From Pseudoselenomonas ruminantium (lineage in GTDB: Bacteria > Bacillota > Negativicutes > Selenomonadales > Selenomonadaceae), in assembly GCF_900142515.1 (NCBI RefSeq), contig NZ_FRBC01000005.1, forward strand, positions 1-49,421: 49,421 nucleotides of DNA, read 5' to 3'. The translations under genes were made by a program, and so were the position numbers. Shown piece by piece: positions 36,001 through 42,540 of this stretch (position 1 is the first letter of the stretch; each line of letters begins with the position of its first letter). The notes under the pieces are model-generated. The model worked only from the letters and a program-made list of their open reading frames with translations. It did not search any database and was not told the DNA's origin.

Positions 36001-36071
36001 TGACCTTGCTGGTGCTGCCGACCATGTATGCGGTGGCCTATAAGGTCGAAAATGATGTGCACACGGACTAA
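33015..36071 (+). CDS. RND-family multidrug efflux pump
   Basis: A 1018-residue HAE1-type resistance-nodulation-division transporter with twelve predicted helices and two large periplasmic loops. Transmembrane helix 4 carries the proton-relay pair Asp401-Asp402 (GLLVDDAIIAVE). The N-terminal GRMEDPQFTIRQMVISAAWPGA and C-terminal GMIIRNSVILIDQI are family features. It starts directly at the adaptor stop. Substrates are probably hydrophobic drugs or host-derived compounds, by analogy. It requires an outer-membrane channel encoded elsewhere, consistent with a diderm cell envelope. Confidence 0.93.
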   Translation: MRNLTEVSLKNRTLVWYFIVITAIGGILSYFQLGRMEDPQFTIRQMVISAAWPGATAEEMQEQVTDKLEKRLQDTPHLKAIKSENRAGQAVIYVELQDEMHKGDIRPTWRDVRNFCEDIKKDLPEGVYGPYYNDRFDDVFGTVYAVTGDGYSYEELRQYAEKTRRMLLNVPSVQKVELIGEQKEKIYVELDTMKLSELGISPQAISNALKTQNEMTAAAMVDTDSSNVYLRLSGQFADVKAIEETPISAGGRNFRLGDVAKVSRKAGSPADSKMFFNGEPAIGIAVSMEDGGNILALGENLKKQITAIQGELPAGLEIQQVANQSEVVRSSINEFIKTLMEAIVIVLAVSFMSLGWRTGMVVACCIPLVLCGVFIFMYVLGIDLHKVSLGSLIIALGLLVDDAIIAVEMMSVKLEAGLSRFEAACFAFKATAKPMLTGTLITCAGFIPVAFSKGMASEFCSALFPVIGIALVLSWVVSVMVAPLLGTYMIRVKPKVDEQGELNPYQSRFYVEFRKVLQLFLTHRRTVLLGTVALFVLSLAMMPHIRQEFFPSSTRPEVLMELKLPEGSSMEASQAVADRMSNFLQQHEDLLDNYSYYVGRYAPRFVLTVDPKASTDNVANFVIVTKDVKAREKLAEELKASFNEEFSDVRAKLQYLQTGPPTDYPVMLRVTGYNTEKTKELAHKVEEIVAADSNNYNVHLDWNEKSKVVKLELDQDKLKSLGLSAQAVKQMIYTEVTGAKAAQFYTGDRTLDITLRLSVADREDLGKIGSLPVYLGSAGYVPLEQIAKISYGAEDGLIKRRNLLPTITVQAEVHEGTANDATKKAYEATKELRENLPFGCDIQVAGALENSNNASRFLLAPVPAMIFVIMTLLMFQLDSAKQMLLTLLTAPLGLIGVVWGMLLTDSAMGFVAELGILALFGMIIRNSVILIDQIKKHIAAGETPYDAVVDSAILRFRPIMLTAAAAILGMIPLMASTFWGPMAVAISSGLLVATILTLLVLPTMYAVAYKVENDVHTD

Positions 36072-36177
36072 AGTTCATGGATAGGCGTTCAATTGCTTAA
36101 AATATACGCGATGGAGAGACAATTTAATCCATTTGTATGTAAGTAAATGATAATTAATCTTGTTTTTTGTAAATTGA

Positions 36178-36258
36178 TTGACAATTTATGTATGCCCTTT
36201 ATATAATAAGAAAGAAGGGGTGCTGTGCGTTGACAAAGACTCTCAATTTTGCTATGAT
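36178..36258 (+). promoter_or_regulatory. tandem promoters of the metal-ATPase cluster
   Basis: P1: TTGACA (36178-36183), N18, TATAAT (36202-36207). P2: TTGACA (36230-36235), N17, TATGAT (36253-36258). Both point to the genes at 36397-40363. Confidence 0.75.
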
Positions 36259-36270
36259 AAAGACTGAAAT

Positions 36271-36292
36271 TGATAATTTTTCTTCATTATCA
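36271..36292. promoter_or_regulatory. Fur-box-like inverted repeat
   Basis: TGATAAT (36271-36277) and ATTATCA (36286-36292) are exact inverted heptamers separated by 8 bp, just downstream of promoter P2. They resemble a Fur/Zur-type half-site pair, although the classical 19-bp Fur box has a different spacing. Confidence 0.45.
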
Positions 36293-36309
36293 TTTCGTTC
36301 TCCAATGGC

Positions 36310-36360
36310 AGAATGGGGAAGCAGGTTACCCTATGAATGAATTATAGGCGAGCCCCACTC
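36310..36360 (+). other. folded leader before the small membrane protein gene
   Basis: TGGGG near 36313 can pair with CCCCA near 36354, enclosing CCTAT/ATAGG. This gives a two-tier hairpin in the 5' leader of the cluster. No known riboswitch class is recognised. The remainder of the 36072-36396 gap carries only the promoters and the inverted repeat. Confidence 0.35.
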
Positions 36361-36396
36361 GTTTATGAAGCTTTATGTTTAAGGAGGATGGATTCG

Positions 36397-36606
36397 ATGT
36401 TTCAGAAGACAGATTTTTGGATTGGTCTGGCTGTAGGTGCCGTTGCTGGTATCTTTGGTTATCGTTTCATGCAGGAGCGTGAAGCTCAGCTGGCTGCTAT
36501 GCAGCAGGTTGCTCCCGCTGCTGAACTGCCGGTAGCTGAACTGCAGCGTCAGAAAGAGGAATTGGAAGACCTCATCGCTGCTCAGGAAGCTAAGAAGGCT
36601 AAATAA
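36397..36606 (+). CDS. small single-span membrane protein
   Basis: A 69-residue protein: short N-terminus (MFQKTD), one helix (FWIGLAVGAVAGIFGYRFM, residues 7-25), then a hydrophilic, Glu/Ala/Lys-rich helix (LQRQKEELEDLIAAQEAKKAK) likely to form a coiled coil. ATG 36397 lies 9 bp after AAGGAGG. It heads the cluster around the P-type ATPase and is followed by a terminator, so it can be made in excess. Small membrane partners of metal ATPases are known (for example PacL1 with CtpC in Mycobacterium). The comparison here is by architecture only, and no metal-binding motif is visible. Confidence 0.7.
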   Translation: MFQKTDFWIGLAVGAVAGIFGYRFMQEREAQLAAMQQVAPAAELPVAELQRQKEELEDLIAAQEAKKAK

Positions 36607-36627
36607 TCGTTTATTGACGAGAAAAGA

Positions 36628-36658
36628 GACTGCCGCTCTTTTATTGCGGCAGTCTTTT
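36628..36658 (+). terminator. terminator or attenuator after the small membrane protein
   Basis: GACTGCCGC (36628-36636) and GCGGCAGTC (36646-36654), followed by TTTTG. It lies inside the cluster and could set a higher level for the first gene than for the rest. Confidence 0.75.
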
Positions 36659-36679
36659 GTAGTATGAGGAGGAAAAGAT

Positions 36680-36979
36680 TTGAGTTTCATCGGGAATTTC
36701 CAAATCCCCACCAATACCCTGGATTTATTCATCCGCTCCGTGGATATTTCGTCCTATCTGCCCGGACGGGTGCGGCTGTACAGCAACAACCTGATTGGCA
36801 ATACCGAACTGGAAGCACAGATTCAGAGCCAGTTGGGGGCTTTTGCAGAGATTGACAGCGTACAGACCAATGTAACATCGGGTTCCATACTGATCCTTTA
36901 TACGCCGGAAAGACTCCGCCAGAATGCGGATTTGCGCAAGGTGGAAGAATATATTATGACGCATGCAAGGAGGAAATAA
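36680..36979 (+). CDS. HMA_2-like domain protein lacking CxxC
   Basis: A 99-residue protein starting with TTG, 7 bp after GAGGAGG. It carries a ferredoxin-fold domain of the heavy-metal-associated type-2 kind: YLPGRVRLYSNNL (Pro28-Gly29-Arg30), then SVQTNVTSGSILILYT, the order beta-alpha-beta-beta. There is no CxxC metal-binding pair. It is 3 bp upstream of the Met/Gly-rich protein gene. Its role is probably contact with, or regulation of, the neighbouring ATPase. The HMA_2 assignment rests on the PGRxR motif and the gene context. Confidence 0.65.
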   Translation: MSFIGNFQIPTNTLDLFIRSVDISSYLPGRVRLYSNNLIGNTELEAQIQSQLGAFAEIDSVQTNVTSGSILILYTPERLRQNADLRKVEEYIMTHARRK

Positions 36980-36982
36980 CGA

Positions 36983-37744
36983 ATGTCTTATGCATCTGGA
37001 TTTATGATGGGCACAGCGCTGGTACAGGGGCTGGGCAGTATGTTGATGGGCGGTGGTGCCGCTGGTGTAGGTGCCGCTGCTACTGGCATGATGGGTGCCA
37101 GCAAGATGATGGGCGCAGGCCGTATGATGGGCTCTGGCAGCCGCATGCTGGGGAGCCGCGGGGGAGCTATGGGGGGCAGAAGTATGTCTTCTCAGGGCTT
37201 TGAAATGCCGGATATCAATCTGGGCAAATTCCTGAAGCCGGTAGAACCTTTCAAGCTGGAATCTGATCTGCCGGGCCGTCGCCGTTATCGGGCTGCTGCT
37301 GTTTCGGCAGAGTTGGCCAAACTGCTGGAGGAGAAACTGGCGAAGCTGGATTATATCGAAACGATCAAAGTCAATGCGGAAAGTGGCAGTATCCTGCTGA
37401 CTTTTGCCGTTGAGGATGCTGGGAAGATTGATGCCCTGGCAAAATGGATGGCGGAAAAACTTTTCACGGCGCAGGTTCCGACGGCGGCTCAGCAGGGGGG
37501 CGCTGTCAGCAAGATGCCGGAGGCGCAGGCAGGTATCATTACCCGCAGCATTCGTGGTACCGTGCGGGCAATCAGCAACTGGATAAAAGACCATACGGGT
37601 GGTCTCTTTGATATGAGTTCTTTGGCTTCGCTCCTGTTTCTCCTGCGAGGTTTCCGCAAGATGTTCCTGACCGGGCAGTATCCTTCCGGTTCCCAGATGC
37701 TCTGGTGGGCAGTGACACTTATGAGAGGATGGCGCACCGTATGA
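36983..37744 (+). CDS. Met/Gly-rich membrane protein with HMA_2-like domain
   Basis: A 253-residue protein in three parts. Residues 1-70 are Gly, Ala and Met rich with 14 methionines, many paired (GMMGASKMMGAGRMMG), a composition seen in Cu(I)- or Ag-binding segments. Residues 92-165 hold a PGRRRYR-type HMA_2-like domain (Pro97-Gly98-Arg99; KVNAESGSILLTF). The C-terminus has hydrophobic stretches (SLASLLFLLRGF and MLWWAVTLM). The GGAGGAAATAACGATG start is clear. The end overlaps the ATPase gene by 4 bp. I know of no named family with this exact arrangement. Confidence 0.65.
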   Translation: MSYASGFMMGTALVQGLGSMLMGGGAAGVGAAATGMMGASKMMGAGRMMGSGSRMLGSRGGAMGGRSMSSQGFEMPDINLGKFLKPVEPFKLESDLPGRRRYRAAAVSAELAKLLEEKLAKLDYIETIKVNAESGSILLTFAVEDAGKIDALAKWMAEKLFTAQVPTAAQQGGAVSKMPEAQAGIITRSIRGTVRAISNWIKDHTGGLFDMSSLASLLFLLRGFRKMFLTGQYPSGSQMLWWAVTLMRGWRTV

Positions 37745-39858
37745 TGTACGGAAATTGTTATTTCCATTTACAGGCGGCCCTTAACCGTGAAGAACGGGCA
37801 AAACTGGCCGCCAAGATTCGCCGTAACCGCAATATCGTGGCGGTGACGGTGGATGAACGCAAGGTCCATATCTGGTACAAACGCCAGATGACACCGTTCC
37901 AGCTGCAGGAAATCCAGAAGATGCTGATCGAGACGGTCAAGCGTCTGCAGGAAGCAGCTATCACGCCAGCCGAAAGACTGGCTGAATACCGTCGTGATGC
38001 GGTGATCTCCCTGGCAGGTTTTGCGGCCATGGAAGTGCTGAAACGCACGTCGCCGCAGCTGTTCGTGGGCACGAAGATCATGCGCAGCCTGCTGGTGCTG
38101 GGCATTGCCCGCAAGTTCATCCAGAACGGCGTGAGCGGTGTGGTCAAAGACCATCAGCCCAATGCCGATACCCTGACCGCTACGGCGGTTATCGCTTCGG
38201 TGCTGGCCGGCAAGCCTGAGTCCAGCCTGACGCTGCTGGCCCTGTCCAATGGCGCTGAAATGCTCACGAGCTATGCGGCAGAAAAGGCCCGTACCCATAT
38301 CTCCGGCCTCCTGTCCCTCGACCAGCGCTATGTATGGCTGGTGGAAGGCGGCACGGAACGCAAGGTGCCTGTGGAACACGTCAAAGTAGGCGACACCATT
38401 GCCGCCCATACTGGCGAAAAGATTGTCGTGGATGGCCGGGTGGTCAGCGGCGATGCCGCCGTCAATCAGGCCTCCATCACTGGTGAGTCCAACCCGGCCA
38501 TGAAGCATGCGGATTCTCCTGTCTATGCCGGCAGCGTGGTGGAAGCCGGGGAACTCATCATCAAGGTGGAGAAAGTCGGCAAGGATACATCTTTGGCGCA
38601 TATCGTCCATCTGGTGGAAGAAGCTCAGAACCGCAAGGCACCGGTGCAGAACTTTGCCGATAAGATGGCCAACTTCCTCGTGCCGGTATCCTTTATCGGT
38701 GCGGGCATTGTCTACGGGGCAACCCGTGATTGGCAGCGCGTGCTGAACCTCTTGTTCATCGATTTCTCCTGCGGACTCAAGCTGTCCACGGCTACGGCCA
38801 TGTCGGCGGCAATCGGGGCTGCAGCCAAACGCGGCATCCTGGTCAAGGGCGGCAACTATATCGAAGCCCTGGCTGAAACGGATACGGTGGTGCTCGACAA
38901 GACCGGTACGCTGACGGTTGGCGTGCCGCAGATTGCCTTCATCAAGACGGCCAAAGGCGTGGAGGAAAAGGAAATGATCCTGCTGGCCTCTTCGGCTGAG
39001 CAGCATTCCGTCCATCCGCTGGCGGTGGCCATCCAGAAGTATGTGGAGGAGCAGGCATGGACTTCCCCGCAGCATAAGTCCTCGAAAACCATCGTGGCCC
39101 GTGGCATGCAGGCAGAAGTACCGGCCTTTGAAGGCTATAAGGGCGGCTTGATCCGCGTGGGCAGCCAGAAATTCCTGCGGGAAAATGGCATCGAGGATAC
39201 GGAAGGCATGGCCGATGGGCTGGCCTTCAAGAACCTGCTCTATGTGGCCCGCGACAAGCAGCTCATCGGCGTGATCGGCATCGAAGACCCCATCCGCCCC
39301 AAGATGAAGAAGACGTTGAATCAGATGCGCCGTCACGGTGTGGACGAGATTGTCATGCTCACGGGTGACAGCAAGGCTGTGGCTGCCGAAGTGGCCCATA
39401 GCATGGACATCGATTCCTATCATGCGGAAATCCTGCCGGAGGACAAGAGCCATTATGTGAACAAGCTCAAGCAGCGCGGCACGGTCATGATGGTGGGCGA
39501 CGGCATCAATGATGCGCCGGCACTGGCCTTCTCCGATGTGGGTGTGTCCTTAGGCGGACGGCAGACGGATATCGCCGCTGAATCTTCGGCGGTGACCATC
39601 CATTCCGAAGATCCGGAACGCCTGATTGAAACTTTGCAGCTGGGCCGACGTACCATGGATCTGGTGCATCAGAACTTCATGGCTACCATTTTGGTTAATT
39701 CCTCGGCTATGCTTTTGGGCGCTTTAGGCAAGATCAGCCCTCTCTGGGCAGCGGTCATCCATAATACCGCGACTCTGGCTGTGGTGCTCAACAGCTGCCG
39801 CATTCTGAATAACAATAAGTCCGGTTTCTTTGCCCGCAATAACCGTCGGGCAGCCTGA
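37741..39858 (+). CDS. P1B-type-like heavy-metal ATPase with an SCG motif in place of CPC
   Basis: A 705-residue P-type ATPase. The actuator motif TGES is at 247-250. The phosphorylated Asp386 lies in DKTGT, the HP motif in SVHPLA, and the hinge is MVGDGINDAPALA. In transmembrane helix 6, where P1B pumps normally have CPC, CPH or SPC, this protein has SCG: Cys344 in FIDFSCGLKLSTATAMS. An N-terminal region (residues 1-55) looks like a degenerate HMA fold without CxxC. The end LWAAVIHNTATLAVVLNSCRIL is typical of P1B pumps. The start is chosen at the ATGA overlap with the preceding gene; GTG 37705 is also in frame. Metal specificity cannot be inferred from the motif. Confidence 0.85.
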   Translation: MMYGNCYFHLQAALNREERAKLAAKIRRNRNIVAVTVDERKVHIWYKRQMTPFQLQEIQKMLIETVKRLQEAAITPAERLAEYRRDAVISLAGFAAMEVLKRTSPQLFVGTKIMRSLLVLGIARKFIQNGVSGVVKDHQPNADTLTATAVIASVLAGKPESSLTLLALSNGAEMLTSYAAEKARTHISGLLSLDQRYVWLVEGGTERKVPVEHVKVGDTIAAHTGEKIVVDGRVVSGDAAVNQASITGESNPAMKHADSPVYAGSVVEAGELIIKVEKVGKDTSLAHIVHLVEEAQNRKAPVQNFADKMANFLVPVSFIGAGIVYGATRDWQRVLNLLFIDFSCGLKLSTATAMSAAIGAAAKRGILVKGGNYIEALAETDTVVLDKTGTLTVGVPQIAFIKTAKGVEEKEMILLASSAEQHSVHPLAVAIQKYVEEQAWTSPQHKSSKTIVARGMQAEVPAFEGYKGGLIRVGSQKFLRENGIEDTEGMADGLAFKNLLYVARDKQLIGVIGIEDPIRPKMKKTLNQMRRHGVDEIVMLTGDSKAVAAEVAHSMDIDSYHAEILPEDKSHYVNKLKQRGTVMMVGDGINDAPALAFSDVGVSLGGRQTDIAAESSAVTIHSEDPERLIETLQLGRRTMDLVHQNFMATILVNSSAMLLGALGKISPLWAAVIHNTATLAVVLNSCRILNNNKSGFFARNNRRAA

Positions 39859-39877
39859 TGTGGAAAGAGGGATGGAT

Positions 39878-40363
39878 ATGCAGGCAGATTGGAAGAATTT
39901 ACCGCTGGGACTGCCAATGACATTGGCATCCGTGGGAACGCTGGCCACGCTCTTTGCCGGGAAGAATCTCCATGCCGGTTTCGGCGTGGCCTGGGCGGCA
40001 CTGTCTTTCTGGCATGGCTGGCAGCATCATAAGAAGATGCAGGCCGATGCCAGGAAGCTGACGGACTGCTGCCGGACGAAAGAAGCTGAGACGGTGGAAC
40101 CGTTGCAGGCTTTGCTGGACAGCTTTCAGGTGGATGCTTATGTGCCGGGACGGGTACGCCTGCGCAGCACGCTGCTGGCGGCTTATCCTGAGTGGGCGCA
40201 GGATTTGGAAGCCTATATAAGATCCTTTACCGGCGTGGAAACGGCGGTCATCAATACGCTGACCGGGTCGTTGCTCATAACCTATGATGCGGCGAAGCTG
40301 CGGCAGAAACCGAAACTGGCTGAGCTGGAACAGCAGATAGCAAAGCTGGCATCAGCTAAGTAG
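39878..40363 (+). CDS. membrane-anchored HMA_2-like domain protein
   Basis: A 161-residue protein with one or two N-terminal hydrophobic segments (LPMTLASVGTLATLFAG and GFGVAWAALSFW), a His/Cys-containing stretch (HGWQHHKKM, then CC at 64-65) and a C-terminal PGRVRLRS domain (Pro90-Gly91-Arg92; INTLTGSLLITYD). ATG 39878 is spaced properly after GAAAGAGGG. It is 19 bp after the ATPase and is the fourth protein of the cluster to carry an HMA-like fold. The His and Cys residues between membrane and domain could bind metal; this is inference. Confidence 0.65.
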   Translation: MQADWKNLPLGLPMTLASVGTLATLFAGKNLHAGFGVAWAALSFWHGWQHHKKMQADARKLTDCCRTKEAETVEPLQALLDSFQVDAYVPGRVRLRSTLLAAYPEWAQDLEAYIRSFTGVETAVINTLTGSLLITYDAAKLRQKPKLAELEQQIAKLASAK

Positions 40364-40433
40364 CAAAGTCGGCGGCAGGTACATATTTTGCGGGCTGCAC
40401 TGAATGGCTGGCATGATTTGAGAAATAAATTTT

Positions 40434-40462
40434 TTGACAGTATGAGTTAGACGCGTTATAAT
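40434..40462 (+). promoter_or_regulatory. consensus promoter of the antitoxin RNA
   Basis: TTGACA (40434-40439), 17-bp spacer, TATAAT (40457-40462): a perfect promoter that leads into no open frame on the plus strand. Transcription would start near 40469. Confidence 0.85.
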
Positions 40463-40468
40463 TGAGGT

Positions 40469-40555
40469 AGATTCAAGGAACTAACGACATAGAAACACAA
40501 AAAGACCCTCGGTAGATGAATGGCCTGGAAAACTAATCATCTCCGGGGGTCTTGC
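40469..40555 (+). ncRNA. candidate RNA II antitoxin of an Fst/par-like type I toxin-antitoxin locus
   Basis: An RNA of about 87 nt would start after the consensus promoter, pass the direct repeat AACTAACGACATA (40479-40491) and end at the shared hairpin (40502-40553). Because the second copy of the repeat (40666-40678) is read from the opposite strand in the toxin mRNA, where it covers the start codon, the two RNAs are complementary both there and at the terminator. This is how RNA II of plasmid pAD1 par blocks fst translation. Size and ends are predicted. Confidence 0.7.
40502..40553. terminator. shared bidirectional terminator of the toxin and antitoxin RNAs
   Basis: The arms AAGACCCTCGGTAGATGA (40502-40519) and TCATCTCCGGGGGTCTT (40537-40553) pair along nearly their full length. 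On the minus strand the hairpin is followed by TTTTTGTG, a good terminator for the toxin mRNA. The plus-strand T-run is weak. Confidence 0.75.
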
Positions 40556-40590
40556 ACGTTTGGCGACCGTGCTCAGTCGGGGCTGGCTGC

Positions 40591-40677
40591 TTAAAGCAGG
40601 TGTCTGTCAAGCCACTTGCAAATATAATATGCGACTATACTTGCCATTACAGACCCAAAGAAACTAACTAACGACAT
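40591..40677 (-). CDS. 28-residue Fst/holin-like type I toxin
   Basis: A very short gene on the minus strand, from ATG 40677 to TAA 40591. The peptide starts MSLVSFFGSVMASIVAYYIC and ends in KWLDRHLL: one membrane helix and a charged tail, the form of Fst and related small membrane toxins. AGGGGAGGTG lies 9 bp before the ATG. The mRNA leader has a CTGCTGC/GCAGCAG hairpin (40693-40723) abutting the ribosome-binding site, as in fst RNA I, where it slows translation. It lies inside the repeat/antisense architecture described for RNA II. Toxicity is inferred from family features. Confidence 0.75.
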   Translation of the reverse strand: MSLVSFFGSVMASIVAYYICKWLDRHLL

Positions 40678-40727
40678 ATGTCCACACCTCCCCTGCTGCC
40701 GAAGCATAGAGGAAAAGCAGCAGATTA

Positions 40728-40756
40728 AGTATAGCATACGTCTGATAAAGACTCAA
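40728..40756 (-). promoter_or_regulatory. promoter of the toxin mRNA (RNA I)
   Basis: On the minus strand TTGAGT (40751-40756), 17-bp spacer, TATACT (40728-40733), about 50 bp upstream of the toxin start. Confidence 0.75.
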
Positions 40757-40917
40757 TGATGTAAATTTCGCATCTGCCTTAAATAAGACATCATTATTAG
40801 AAAACCTTAGAAAAACGATGATTATAATTAGTAAATGGTTTTGGTTTTATCTCATTTATATAGAGCTGCAATTTTAAGGGATATGGGTGGGAGCTATGAA
40901 TAATTCGGTATAAAAAG

Positions 40918-40964
40918 GAGCTGTGAGCAAAATGCTTTCGCATTTTGTCGCAGCTCGATTTTTT
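40918..40964. terminator. terminator of the secreted-protein gene
   Basis: GAGCTGTGAGCAAAATGC (40918-40935) pairs with GCATTTTGTCGCAGCTC (40940-40956). A-runs and T-runs flank both sides, so it can act for the minus-strand gene that ends at 40984. Between this and the toxin promoter (40757-40917) I see only AT-rich sequence without a gene. Confidence 0.75.
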
Positions 40965-40983
40965 ACGTCACAGGAGAAGCATA

Positions 40984-41829
40984 TTATAAATTTTTCCAAG
41001 CTCTAGTACGTAAAAAGGTTAAGAGTCCATAAGTTGTCCAATCATAAATATTTACGTTTTTTTCATTAACTTTCAAAAATTGACCTTTAGAATTTCGGTT
41101 GTAAGTACCATTAAATATATCATCATTTTGGCTATTACGTATCATTTCTGTCCAAGACTTATATTTTTGACTTGAATATGGAGTAGATTCATCTTTATTA
41201 TATAAAAGAATAATATTGGTATCAGGGTTATAATCAAAAGTAATGCCTAATAATCCATCTTCAGAAATCATTTTATACTTACCACCAACGCCGCTGGTAT
41301 TTCTGGAGATAGTCATGGTAGCTTGTGAACTCATCGGTGACAGGATTTTGTTATCATGATTATATTGCATGATTTCATCAATTAGCGATGGATAATTACT
41401 AGAAACCCATTCTAATATACGTTCTTCAACTTCCCCACAATTCCAGCCGTTTTTTATATTTGAAATATTACCAGTCCATCGTTGGGGATTATAGAATTTA
41501 TTGTATCCTTCTAAAGTGACACCAACGCACCTTTCTATATCGAAAACCAAATGCCAATCACCGGTAGTTCTCTCGATATATTTCCATGTAAAAGATTGGA
41601 TATCCGGCGCTTTACGTTTAAATCTGATTTCTAGATATTTTCGTCCATCATATTCTATAGCCTTTATAGAATTGGTATCAGCATAAAAAATAGTATAGTC
41701 ATCAAGGCTAAAACATTTTGCCCAATTTTCGTTTTTCCCAGCTGCCAAACAAGTTGTGCACAAACACATTATACACAATAGGCATAGCGTTAAGGTTTTC
41801 ATTAATTCCTTTTTCATTACAATCACCAT
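40984..41829 (-). CDS. secreted protein of unknown function
   Basis: A protein of up to 281 residues with an N-terminal signal peptide (KTLTLCLLCIMCLCTTCLA before AGK). It is rich in Asn, Tyr and Trp and low in GC compared with neighbours, which suggests a different origin. Repeated Trp-containing segments (FTWKYIERTTGDWHLVFD, KSWTEMIRNSQ) and NGTYNRNSKGQF are visible; I do not recognise a family. The start is uncertain: ATG 41829 has GAAAGG very close by, while the ATG at 41802 has AAAGGAATTA before it and would start MKTLTLCLL. It has its own terminator and no operon partner. Confidence 0.6.
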   Translation of the reverse strand: MVIVMKKELMKTLTLCLLCIMCLCTTCLAAGKNENWAKCFSLDDYTIFYADTNSIKAIEYDGRKYLEIRFKRKAPDIQSFTWKYIERTTGDWHLVFDIERCVGVTLEGYNKFYNPQRWTGNISNIKNGWNCGEVEERILEWVSSNYPSLIDEIMQYNHDNKILSPMSSQATMTISRNTSGVGGKYKMISEDGLLGITFDYNPDTNIILLYNKDESTPYSSQKYKSWTEMIRNSQNDDIFNGTYNRNSKGQFLKVNEKNVNIYDWTTYGLLTFLRTRAWKNL

Positions 41830-41918
41830 AATCCTTTCAATGATTCAACACTGCATAAAGCATTATACGCTTCCCCATTAGGGCTGTCAACTTCCCACTA
41901 AGCAATTCAGTTTGGCCT

Positions 41919-41948
41919 TTGGCAAAACTGGGATAATTGCGTTATAAT
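41919..41948 (+). promoter_or_regulatory. promoter of ubiX-rnhA
   Basis: TTGGCA (41919-41924), 18-bp spacer, TATAAT (41943-41948), 36 bp before ubiX. Confidence 0.65.
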
Positions 41949-41984
41949 GTATACAAGAATAATGTAGAGGTGAGATGAAAGCCT

Positions 41985-42539
41985 ATGAAGATAGTGGTAG
42001 GAATAACCGGGGCCAGCGGCAGCATTTATGCGTTGCGGCTCATTGAGGTCCTGCGGCAGCTCGGGCATGAGGTGCATGCGGTGGTGACGGATAGTGGCTG
42101 GCAGGTGCTGGACTATGAGTGCGGTGTGAGCCGTGAAGATTTGGCTGCGCGGGTGGATGTGCTCTATGATAATGCCAATGTGGGGGCGGCGATTGCCAGT
42201 GGCTCTTTCAAGGTGGATGCGATGGTCGTGCTGCCCTGCTCGATGAAGACCGTGGCCAGCATTGCCCATAGCCTGTCGGATAATCTCCTGACGCGGGCGG
42301 CTGATGTCATGATGAAGGAAGGGCGCAAGCTGGTGCTGGTGCCCCGGGAAACGCCCCTGCATGCCATCCATCTGGAGAATCTGCTCAAGCTGGCACAGCT
42401 GGGGGTAAGGATCGTTCCCGCCGCACCCGGCTTCTATCATCGCCCGCAGACGCTGGCGGACCTGGTGGATATGCTGGTCGGGAAAATCTGCGACCAATTG
42501 GGTGTCGAGACGGATCTGTTTGCGAGATGGGAGGGCTGA
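41985..42539 (+). CDS. ubiX: UbiX-type flavin prenyltransferase
   Basis: A 184-residue flavoprotein that prenylates FMN to make the cofactor of UbiD-type decarboxylases. The N-terminal IVVGITGASGSIYALRLIEVL is the FMN-binding signature, and LPCSMKTVASIAHSLSDNLLTRAADV and VLVPRETPLHAIHLENL are diagnostic. No ubiD gene is in the window. The start of rnhA follows 1 bp after the stop, so they share a transcript. Confidence 0.92.
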   Translation: MKIVVGITGASGSIYALRLIEVLRQLGHEVHAVVTDSGWQVLDYECGVSREDLAARVDVLYDNANVGAAIASGSFKVDAMVVLPCSMKTVASIAHSLSDNLLTRAADVMMKEGRKLVLVPRETPLHAIHLENLLKLAQLGVRIVPAAPGFYHRPQTLADLVDMLVGKICDQLGVETDLFARWEG

Positions 42540-42540
42540 G

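Larger units (their letters stand above)
40479..40678. repeat. 13-bp direct repeats of the toxin-antitoxin locus
   Basis: AACTAACGACATA occurs exactly at 40479-40491 and 40666-40678. They correspond in position to repeats DRa and DRb of par loci. Confidence 0.8.

Noticed and set aside
34179-36062. 627-codon open frame on the minus strand inside the RND pump gene
   Set aside because: His/Gln/Arg-rich antisense shadow of a GC-rich coding region; the plus-strand frame is a clear RND transporter. The same holds for 37768-39453, 21173-22606, 23067-24596, 16685-17716 and 12438-13643.
40880-40920. Short plus-strand peptide gene before the 40918 terminator
   Set aside because: The frame after GGGAGCT has only five codons before a stop.
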